DNA of 64,000 nucleotides from Owenia fusiformis (lineage: Eukaryota > Annelida > Polychaeta > Sabellida > Oweniidae). Shown here piece by piece: positions 37,501 through 49,500 of the stretch (position 1 is the stretch's first letter; each line of letters opens with the position of its first letter). Under the pieces are notes generated by a model. That model had not been told where the DNA came from. It saw only the letters and a program-made list of their open reading frames with translations, and ran no database searches. The position numbers and the translations under genes were made by a program. The DNA lies in the NCBI GenBank assembly GCA_903813345.2, contig CAIIXF020000002.1, forward strand, positions 12,980,150-13,044,149, given 5' to 3'.

Positions 37501-40500
37501 GGTAATAGTAAGTGAAAGAAAGTATTGAGAAAATAAGCCTTTTTACAGCAATGAACACAGCAGTCAAGCAGCCAATCAGACATTCATCTGGAACAGATCT
37601 CAGCGAAAAACCAAGCCCACCAGCCATCCCCAATTTCTCCGCCATCTTGAATGCTGAGAACTCTGGGATATCATCCATCGAGACATTGTTATTGAATATT
37701 CAGGGGCTTCTTAAAGTTGCTGCCGAAAATGCACGTCACCATGAACGCCAGATCAATTATGAGAAAGGTAATAGCTGAATGTATTGTTTAACCAATAAGC
37801 TGTTGTATTTAGTGTGAAGTAAAGATTCATTTGTTCTTAAAATATATTTTTTGGATTATCAGTCAAAGGTTTATTGCACTGGATATTGCTACAAGTGATA
37901 TTAAGCAATTGATTAGGCCTTCAAGTGATATAAAAATTGTACAGGACCTTTAAACGGTTTTCAAAAATTGAATAGGCCCTTTAAGTTTAAGTCTTAATTA
38001 GATATAGGGTGTTTTATCTTAACCATATTGCTATAGATGCTAATAGAGTAAAATCCCAGATTTTTTCCAATGGGATGTTATTAGCAAAATCCCGGGACAT
38101 CCACTCTAAGGTCATACTTACTTCATATCTTATTAACATTTAATATCTGTTCCAATGATTCAGGAATCATAAACTTTCTTCTTCCCCATTGTCTCATTAT
38201 TTGTTAATTATTGTTCGTCTGTTTGCAAATGTTAATAGAAATGACTATTTTTGACCAAAGGTTAATGGCACCCCTTATTTGGTGATGTTTCGTCACAGCG
38301 GAACTGGGATCCATATCTTTGATTGATGTTTCTGGCATTTGCATAAAAACTTTTAGATTTAATTTTCATGATTATTATTGTGTATATCATTTAGCTTCAC
38401 TTAGTTTGGTTAAATGTATACATAGGTACATGCTGACTACTCTTTTGAGGACATTTGGGAAGTAATATTTCCAAACTGTATCTTAAGTGAGAAAATATTA
38501 AAGTATTTGTAAGGTTTGTTTTCTGTCGCTTTTGTAATTACTTTAGTCCTCTCTTTACCCAGAGTGTCAGAAAATTACCTCAATGGAGGTAAATTCCCAT
38601 GGTACACTTCATCATAATTTCTTAAGGCATGTGACTCATTTAAAAACCAATTACACATGCAGGTCAAAAGAATGTTATTGTGATAAAGAATAGTCAACTA
38701 CTGTCAATTTTGAGAACAGCCAATTTGGCTCAAAACACAATTAATAACAAGCACTTACATTCAAAACATTTGCTCTTGGATTACCTCTGAATTATATAAC
38801 TGTTATATATAATTGAGAAAAGACAATTTGAGAATAACCACATTTTAATTTTAAAGGTACCTTGAGAAAATGTAATTACTCAGATGCGAGTAGGTAGTTA
38901 CCAGTTTCGCCACCAGGTGGCTGATTCGGGGGGAAATAACACGGCAGGGTATTACAAAATTCCCTTAAACTTGAATATTCATCAGTTTTAGTGGTTCACT
39001 TTTCATATTACCCTTATGTATCTGATAGTTATACAAATTAGAATATGACCAGTAAAAGAAAATATTATCTGCCCAACACAAGAAAAGATATTTCCATTTT
39101 TGTGATTTTACAACATTCGGGCTATGGGGAATCTCCCCGACCTAGAAGTCACATTTTCAAAGAAAATTAAATTTTCCTTTGATAAACTCTTTTCAAAACC
39201 ATATTTCTAGATGTAATTTTACATGTAGATTCCAAAATTTTTAATGACGTAAATCAAGATTATTTCTACTCGCATCTAGGATATTAAACACCTTACTGTT
39301 TAGTGTTTAACATCTAAAAATGCATGCATGTATTAAGTACCCTTGCCTCATTGTTTAATATAAAAATGTACCAATCTGAAAAAATTCAACATCCACAAGA
39401 AGTCGACTGTATTTCATCATATTCACACCAGTTCAATTTGCACAACTTTCACTGTACTTCTCTATATTCATAAGATGGACCAGAATTGCGACAATCATCT
39501 GTTAATAAATGAAACAATACAACATTAATGCCATTTAAATACTCAGAGAAACCTGCAACTATAAAATCTAATATAGCTTTAGGTTTATTGCTAATCGGTT
39601 ATGCAGAGCTCATATTATCGTCCATGAAATAATATTATTTCGACGCTTAATTTCTCAAATGATCGCATTGCAATCGTCATCGGGGAGACGCTTGTCGAAA
39701 TAAAATTGTTTTATGTCGAAAAGTCTCGATTTAATTCAATTTCACTGTGAGGACGCTACATTGTTTGAATATTAAAGCAAATTAGGACCTCGCTATGGAC
39801 CAGTTTTTCAAAACGATTATTCGCAACGTGTCACCTAATTTGCAATTATTAATATAAAAATTCCTTTTCCCATATGGCACTCTCTTTCAATTAATTCAGA
39901 TTTCTTAGGCTATGTTGGTCAAATTGATAATTTTTATAATTTTTGTATAGTATTAAAACATTTAGTTTATGTATTCTAATATATGTATATGCTTGACTGA
40001 TAATACATACATATTAATCTAATAATTACTGAATTGCAAGTTTATTAATTTGAATATAAATCATCGGTTTTGGAGTAGACTTTCTGATTTATGTCATGCT
40101 ACAGAATGCTAAAGATCAAATAAAGCTTTCCACCTCAAAATGGGATATTAAGTTACAAATAGGTTCTAATATACTCTATTGGGGATAATCCCTCGCAATA
40201 AAGTTCTTTCATTATCTCTTATTGACTAAGAGCAAAAGAAAAATACAAATCTAAAAAAACTGTTTTGTTCAGCAAAGAAAATGTGTGAATTGTGAAGCAG
40301 TCAATATGGTACAACGAAAATGGGACTTCTGCGCATGTTAAAATTTTTCGTCAAAACTCAACTTTTGTTCAAGTTGATACGATTGTCTTTCGAACTAGAG
40401 ACTTACCTCATTCGAAAGATCATAAAAGACTTTATCTATACTGAAAATCTTAGATCCAAACATAGTAGAATACGCCGTCAGTCCGCATTTGATTTTTTGA

Positions 40501-43500
40501 AGTGAGTTTCGTAGATCGTCAGATTTCTCCGACTGATATCGGGTTATCTCAAACTGGTTCGTTTATAAATACGAATTTGTTAACCGTTGTAAGGCGCATG
40601 CGCAAAATTGATTTTTAAACCTTATTGGTTGATGGTTTTTCCCCTGCGCATGCGTGAAGTCTGATGAACACTTATGACGAAGACCGGAGCAAACATTACT
40701 AGCTCTTGAACGAAATTCCAAGATTCAGGTCATTTCGCCGTGTTTGCTAAGTGTGTATACGTGAATGACAAGCTGTTTTGAGTAGATCGGGTACCTGTTT
40801 TAGACACAACATTGATTTAGCTTGACATTGATGTGCACATTGGCACTTTTGAGCATGTTAATACAAGTTTTTACACTCTTAGCACGAGACGGGTTTTCGA
40901 AAAATCTGTTATCTGATTCACTCGATTATCGTATGGATATGTATTTCTGCTGACATTTCAACACCACATCACATAGAATTACGATGCAGAATGATAATAA
41001 AACACAAAACAACTACTAAGTTATTTCACAGGAGGTAAAAATGCAAACTGCCTAGATTCTTTGTAAGGGTCGTCAGACATCGGATTGGCCGCCATATTTG
41101 AAATGAAAATATCACTAAATAGAGGTCTGCGCATGCCTCAACATTTCGACTGGAAGTATTTTTGATTTTTTTAATATATGTCCATTTTATGATATGTTTA
41201 ATGAAGGCAGCTGTCATATCTGCAATGATAAAGAAATTGAAGAGTTAAAAGGTTTAAGAATCATTAAACAGTATTCCAGTTCTAATGAAACAATCCACTT
41301 GATGGAATGTCACTGGCAGATCATCTTTGTTCCATGCAAGTTTTCATAGTACAGGATTTTCTTGTATGTTTTTATGGCTAAAATGCTGACTTAATGCCTG
41401 GTTACTTTATCCCACTGTTCACTATGTTACCATGTTTGAGAATATTATTATTTGATTAAATAATCCTTTAAATGGATTTGTATTTATGCTATCTTTGAAT
41501 AACATAAAATTGTGCATTTATTTATACCATGATTCTATCAAATTATTTATTAAGTATCTTGAGTAAAACAAAAGCATCATCCCTTTCCTTTCTAAAAAAT
41601 AATACATAACATTGAATCTAATTACTAAAAGAGAAATTCGTGTAACAGGTTAATGGGATCATTAAATTGTCTGAAAGTATTGTATCTTGGATGTCAGTCG
41701 GATCAGATATGTAATTTTTAGATTGCAATGTCTGGGAAGTTGCATTGCATGTTACCTCTGAAATCATTAAACATAAAATCATCATGTCTAAAACAATTTG
41801 TTTTTTCTGAATTAGTTATAGCCCATGATTAAACAAGGAATATTTAAGTACAAATGAATAGTTAGAGTGTTAATATAAATGTATTTTGGAAAACAATTAA
41901 CTTATGGAGTACTTTAAAAGGTGCAAAAAGGAATCATTTGAGGGTACATTTAAAAATGTCTTCAGCTTGACACTTTGCAAAAGGGAAATCAAAAATGATT
42001 GGTTCATAATTACGAACAAAGTTAAAGCAATGTTCTAAGAATCCACTTGTCATATCATGGGGGAATTCATTTCACTTCTAGCTTAGCGTAACATTTGATA
42101 GATCATCTATGTGTTTTATGGTTGAATTAAATAATGTAGATTCTCTGAAAATGCCTTAATCTTATATCCTCTAGGGAGGAATTAGTATTTGTAACACAAT
42201 ATGGGATTTCAATTGTGAAACTCCCCAGTCTCTAACACGAAAGAGGACCCCAGAGCAAAATATCTCTCCTCATGAATTAAGATTCAAAATTGGGAAATCT
42301 TGAGAGGAAATGACTTGGAAAAACCAAACGAGCATGAAGTCGGTATTCTAAATTGTATAGATATTCTGGAAAATTTAAGACTTCAATTTAGGATTGGAGA
42401 GAGTGATATAGAATGGGTGTAAACAGAACAGTTTTAATATGAAGGTAATATTTGATCTAAAGAAGGAATACAGTCTCACATCCCTTACATTTAATGCATA
42501 ACTGTCACCTTCAAAGGCCTTAGAACAATGAAATATGCTTTTTGATATTCGGCAAAATGATATTAGAGTGAATCACCTCCAAAGTGTCAGGGGATCAGTC
42601 ACTTTGAAGAACAACATTCTTATGGCAAATACAAAGAGAAATACAAGAAAATAACCCGACAATTAGAAACTTGTGAAACAAACATTATAATTTCAGTGAA
42701 GAAGTTATGCCAAACAATTATTTAAAATTAGTATATATAATCAAATTTAATTTCAATTTTACACATTTTGTATCAAATTGTATGTAAATTCCACAACACA
42801 AGAAGCTTATGAGAAATCATGGTGTATTTATAATGTGAGAGTGGGTTATAGACATCTTATATTAATGATTTAATAACCAAATGTAGAATGAGGAATATAA
42901 TAAGGCCCATTCAAAATAATTGTCTGTTTAAGGTTGCCTAACAACAAGGCCAGCAGAAAACCTCATTCTTACATTTTAGGAGTTTTCATTCTTGTTGGAA
43001 TGTCATTTTGTATTTCAAACAATAACTAAATTTCCTGTCAATGGGTTGTTTTTGTAATTTAGTTCTTAACAGATAAACAATTCAAAATTAATATGTAGAG
43101 GCCTAAATTAATTTAGGCACCAGTAATTGTAGCTTCTGATGAAATTATATTGTCTGAACATGAAACTCACGGGATCAATGATTTATAACTTCAAAGAAAA
43201 CAACCAGCTCTTTCCATCATGTTTTAGCAGAATAGAAAACAAATTGATCAACAGAGCCTAATTCCCTGGACTAGGTGGAAATATCTTTTGGAGTTGATGA
43301 TTACTATTTTACATGTGAATAGTTTAGCATTATCTGTACCAGAGACCAAATGCATTTAAAATAGAAAATTGTGTAGAAAATAGTGGACACTGAAGGAATT
43401 AAAAGTCATGTCATCACCAAATTGTTGGAAAATGATGTAATTCATAAAGATCCATGAGATAAAGATATTAAAATGAACTCATAAAAATAAAATACTAGTT

Positions 43501-46500
43501 TTATAGAAAATGTTTAAACATTGTTGGTGGTGTTGTTTCAGCTGAACTAAAGATGGAGCTGATGAGAGAACGTGAACTGAGGGAAAACTTTGAGAAGCAA
43601 CTCCAAGAGGAACAGCGAAACAGAGGTATTCATTTGCTTTAGAAATGTAATGAACAATCACTTCCAACACCCCTACTTCATACAGTTCCAATGATTTGCA
43701 ATGGAGTAAGTAAGCATAAAAGCCTCACAATAACTCTAATTACAGTTTATATCCAATTGTTTTAAATATTACCAGAGGGAAAGCAGATTGTTGAGATATT
43801 ATTAGTATTTAACTTGTTCAGTGATTGTTGTTGTAGTCAGAGTGTAGTATTGCTTCTTAATAATATAAAAAGGGTATCCGTCTGCTTTGCTGATTTACCT
43901 GACACCTAGTGGTAAAATTACACACCACTGATCAATCATTTTATTGAACAAAAGTTAATTATTGTAATGTGGAATTAAACGTGCAATTATGACATCTGAG
44001 CATTAATCTTTCACTGCAAAAAATCAATCTCATATCTATTAGGGAATGAGGAATGAATTTCTGCGGAAATTTTCCTGATTTTTTCTGCTTGGCTAAATGC
44101 AAGATCTTCATAATGGGGCTTAATATTTTGACGTCTAGGTGATTAATAATAGTTCAACAGCAGGATAATTCCGGCTTAGTTTTTCTCGATTTCCTCAATT
44201 TTTGTTCCTTTTGATCTGTATTCTTCAACATTATCACGGCAAGGTGTATTGTTTTAGATGTACTGTTGTAAACAGAAATATAAATGCCTTTTTTCATGAA
44301 TTTTTCAACAATAACAACTCTTTTCTTGTAAGAGTAATGGTTTGTCTGAGATAATATGCCAAGAAAAGAGGTTACCATATACATTTCAATTTCCTATTGA
44401 GACAGAAAAACGAAGTAAAAACAGCGTAGAAATCATCGTAACAAATTGGATGTCAATAGCTTGATGACATTTCACAGATTTAATGACTTCTAACCAATGA
44501 AATATTGAATTATATTCACTTCTTACAATTTGTTTGCGTTAACTTCCCACTTGTAAAATTACGAGGGTCATATTTTTAATTTCCAAATTAATTGTAGAAA
44601 AGAATGGACTTGCCATGGAAATAGGTAAACATGTAGTCAGCATTCTGAATCATTAAATATGTGAGAAAATGAAACACTCCATTTAGATTTAGAGAGAAAA
44701 TACAAAAATAAGAGACCAAGTTTTTGTGTCGGTTAAAATTCTTGTTTGACAAGTCTGATTTGTCTCTTAGAGAACCCATATAAAATAAAAGGAAACAATT
44801 TGTTTTTATCTTTCATCTGAAAATGATAATCTTGACAACCAAGTTGACAAGGAAGTTCTTGTCAGCTCATTACATTTCATCGTGTTATCCTTGTTGTTCC
44901 TTACAGTAACAATTATCTTTTAAGGCTCTGAAACCATGCTTTGTTAGACAAATTTTTTGTTTATTGTTATTCTTGCTTTTCCACTTTTTCCACATATTTT
45001 CCTAAAAATCTAAATGTGTGCATAAGAATATCTCCCTGATTGTTCAGGGATCATCAAAGCTTTAGATTTTGTTAATGTATCGCTATGAATCTTGATTCTT
45101 TGACAAGCCAACATTTAAGATTCATTTATATTATTCTTTTTCACTTAAAAATCACTTAGCGTGCCAAGTACAATAAATTGTATATAATTGTAAGCGTTTG
45201 TTATTGACAGTGATAATTCACTGATTATTGATAATAATTACTGGCTTTTATTTTTGTGATCTAATGATAAATTATTACGAGTATAAAAGGATTTTATTTT
45301 ATCTCGTGTTTTATGCTTCCGTGATTTATTGAACGAATAAAGTTTTGTTGCATTACTGAGTAAAGAGAGATGGGAACTCAACAACTAATTCATATTTATT
45401 TTGAAAAATTATTGTTCTATTCCATTACACCCGGAATATTGGTCTCAAAGCAGCGGGAATGTTGAATTTACTGAAATTGACAAAATGATCACTTATGGTA
45501 ACACACAAAATGGCAAATGGAATTTCAAATAAAATAATATATAGAATCTTTCTTACAGTTCCTACTCTAGCTTTACAGCCTTAAATCAATCCATGATTTA
45601 AATTTGAATTAAAGCTGCCCCTTAAGCACAATAAACCATAATATTTCCATCATTTTAGTTATGAGTTGCTTTGCAAGACTGTGATGAGTTAAAAGATCTA
45701 CATGTACACCTTCAGTTGTTGATATATCCATTGCTATTTCATTTAAAATATGTGAATGTTGTTTTCATTTTAGTTGTCATTCAGAAGAGATACAGGAAAG
45801 AAAAGAAAACAAGACGACGTCTGCAGGAAGAGATTGAATCTGTTGAACAAAAGCGCCCTCTATCTGCAGAAGATTTACGTAAATCACCTCAATCTGACAA
45901 CTCACGAGTACAAGGTAGTTATGATTTGATATTTTTAGTTGTAATATGATATCATAAGTGATTTGAACTTTTAATATAGAAACAGAGTAATAGCTTTAGT
46001 GTGTAAGTATAACATCATTTGTTGACATTTTGTTCAATGATGAAATCATTTTTGGAAGAGATTGATTTTTTGAAAGTAAAACTTTGAATATTTAATCTGA
46101 TAGAAATCGTGGGTGGATCTTCAAAATGTATTTATTTTTTTTATGAATTAAAGAAAATAATATTGGGATTTGTTTTTGTAATGACTGGTTCAGGTTTTAG
46201 ATGGTTTTTTGGCTCACCCATTGGTCTGTCTTCTTTAGCAAATGTTAAACATATTTAGTATTATTTCTAGATGGCACATCCTCCTCTGATCAGGACAGTG
46301 GGCCAGAATACAACAGCGTATCAAGGGCAATATCAGAGAATAAACTAGCAGGTACATGTACGTACATACACTTTTCATATAAATAGCTAACCATGGAGGT
46401 GGGGGGGTAGGGGTTGGGGTGCTTTAAGACATAAGAGGAAATTGACAAGACTTGAATCAGCAAGTAATGAAAATGGTGTCAAATTTCAGAGACATTGTTT

Positions 46501-49500
46501 GGAAAGAAGAAATAATACTGTAGGTCAGTGTAGGGTTCCTTTGGTGGAAGTGATATCTAAGCTCCCTTGTTCCTGATAGAGACATATTAAGAGATATTTA
46601 AAGAAAGAAAACAAAAGAAAAAGTCAGAATTTCAAAAAATATCTAAGTTCATCTCCTTATTTTACTTTTTATTTTTCTCATTATGTCCCCACCACATAGT
46701 GTGGGGCCATATTGTCGGCCTAGGCGCGTCCGTCTGTCCGTCCGTCCGTCCGTCCGTCCGTCCGTCCGTCTGTCCGTCCGTCTGTCCGTACGTCCGGGAG
46801 TTTTCTCCAAAACCGCTACAGATATCACCTTCAAATTTTAAGGGATAACTTATGAGTGCATACAGATGTGGATGAAAATTTTTTAACTCAATACCTACTT
46901 CCTGTCGGCCATTTTGAAGTCAAATGCTAAAATCCTTGTCTGCAAACTTTAAGAAAAACGGCTTCACAGTTGCTTTTAAAACTTTAAAATCTTGTTCAGC
47001 TCACTTCATTCTAGATCTGATTAGGTTTTGGACCTGTTAGCTCAGTCATGTCAGCCATTTTGAATGTCTTAAGAAAAGTTAGCGCACGATAATACTTTGT
47101 ATCATATTGAATGGTGTTTTTGAGTTTTCATACTTTAACTATTTAGTAGCTTTATAAATAATTTCAGATGTACTTTGTTGTAAAAGCCTATGTTATTGTT
47201 AACAGTAGTTATATGTGATAATTTTGTAAGAAGAAATCAGCAAAAACACATAATCACTTTTTTATTGTCGGCCATTTTGGATTTTTCCGTCCTAAAATCT
47301 TGTCTGTGAAGTCTTGTTTACGTGTTTTCAGGTGAACCGTTCGGTGGATCAATTTCAAATTTTCAGGGATGATTCTTAGTATAAAAATCTAGATCTGATT
47401 TGTTTTTTGGCATTCTGGGTAAATGTCAAGGCAGCCATTTTGGATTTTCCGTCCTAAAATCTTGTTTTTAAAGTCTTGTCTACGCGTTTTCAGGTGAACC
47501 GTTTGGTAGATCAATTTCAAATTTTCAGAGATGATTCTTAGTATGAAAATGTAGAACTGATTAGTTTTTTGGCATTCTGGGCAAATGTCAAGGCAGCCAT
47601 TTTGGATTTTCTGTCCTAAAATCTTGTCTGTAAAGTCTTGTCTATGCATTTCCAGGTGAACCGTTCTGTAGATCAATTTCAAATTTTTAGGGATGATTCT
47701 TAGTATGAAAATCTAGATCTGATTAGTTTTTGGCATTCTGGATAAATGTCAAGGCAGCCATTTTGGATTTTCCGTCTTAAAATCTTGCCTGTAAAGTCTT
47801 GTCTATGCATTTTTAGGTGAACCGTTTGGTAGATTAATTTCAAATTTTCAGGGATGATTCTTAGTGTGAAAATCTACATCTGATTAGTTTTTTGGCATTC
47901 TGTGTAAATGTCATGGCAGCCATTTTGGATTTTCTGTCCTTAAATCTTGTCTGTAAAGTCTTGTCTATGCGTTTTCAGGTGAACCATTTGGTAGATCGAT
48001 GTCATATTTTCAGGGATGATTCTTAGTATGAAAATCTAGGAACAGATTAGTTTTTTGACATTCTGGGTAAATGTCAAGGCAGCCATTTTGGATTTTCCAT
48101 CCTAAAATCTTGTCTGTAAAGTCTTGTTTACATGTTTTCTAGTTAACTGTGTGACGGATCAATTAAAAATTTTCAGGGGTGGTTCTTAGTTTGAAAATCT
48201 AGAACTGACTAAATTTTTGGCATTCTGGGTAAATTTTAAGGTGGCCATTTTGGATTTTCCGTCCTCAAATTGTGTTGGTAAAGTCTTGTCTACTCATTTT
48301 CAGGATAACCATTTGATGGGATCACCCACTGGTGGGGACATTTTGTACACATTTGTGTTCTTGTTTTCATTTGAATTGCATTTTGAAGAATATTACATTT
48401 TATTTGGCAATAGTACAATAACGTCATTACTAAGGGCAATATAGTGAAATATTGGACCGAGGGCCGAATATTTCACTATATTGCTCGCAGAAATTACGTT
48501 ATTAGTATCATTACCACCATTAACAACCAGGGCTGAAATAGCAAGAAAATCTTACGCACTGAACGATATCTAATTTCCCGGGGAAAAATTGCCGGTCCAG
48601 AATATATTCTAGACTGGTCCATATGGACCACCACTATGACGTCACACATTTCTCAGGTCGATAAATTAAAATGAAAGCCTTCTAAACTAGCACTAAAACC
48701 CCTAGAACTGGCCCGGCAAGGTGGTAATAATACTTGTTTATGTACATTTTATTATGTCCCCACCACATAGTGTGGGGCCATATTGTCGGCCTAGGCGCGT
48801 CCGTCCGTCCGTCTGTCTGTCCGTCTGTCTGTCCGTCTGTCTGTCCGTCTGTCCGTACGTCCGGCAGTTTTCTCCAAAACCGCTACAGATATCACCTTCA
48901 AATTTTCAGGGATAACTTATGAGTGCATACAGATGTGGATGAAAAAAAATTAACTCGATACCTACTTCCTGTCGGCCATTTTGAAGTCAAATGCTAAAAT
49001 CCTTGTCTGCAAACTTTAAGAAAAACTGCTTCACAGTTGCTTTTAAAACTTTAACATCTTGTTCAGCTCACTTCATTCTAGATCTGATTAGGTTTTGGAC
49101 CTGCTAGCTCAGTCATGTCAGCCATTTTGAATGTCTTAAGAAAAGTTAGCGCGCGATAATACTTTGTATCATATTGAATGGTGTTTTTGAGTTTTCATAC
49201 TTCAACTATTTAGTAGCTTTATAAATAATTTCAGATGTACTTTGCTGTAAAAGCCTACTTTATTGTTAACAGTAGTTATATGTGATAATTTTGTAAAAAG
49301 AAATCAGCAAAAACTCATAAGGACTTTTTTATTGTCGGCCATTTTGGATTTTTCGGTCCTAAAATCTTGTCTGTGAAGTCTTGTCTGCGCGTTTTCAGGT
49401 GAACCGTTTGGTGGATCAATTTCAAATTTTCAGAGATGATTCTTAGTATAAAAATCTAGATCTCATTAGTTTTTTGGCATTCTGGGTAAATGTCAAGGCA

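Noticed and set aside
40320-40505. 61-codon frame beginning MGLLRMLKFFVKTQ, faintly resembling the start of an LYR-motif protein
   Set aside because: The LYR triplet and the conserved downstream residues are absent, and the frame has no splice continuation I trust. Chance is the better explanation.
46649-46834. Frame encoding an RTDRRTDGRTD-type repeat, and the serine/valine-rich frames at 48721-48922
   Set aside because: Translations of the CCGT/CTGT microsatellite; not proteins.
47389-47682. 97-codon minus-strand frame with an internally repeated peptide
   Set aside because: It is a by-product of the ~162-bp tandem units of repeat copy 1; the same frame is not maintained in copy 2.
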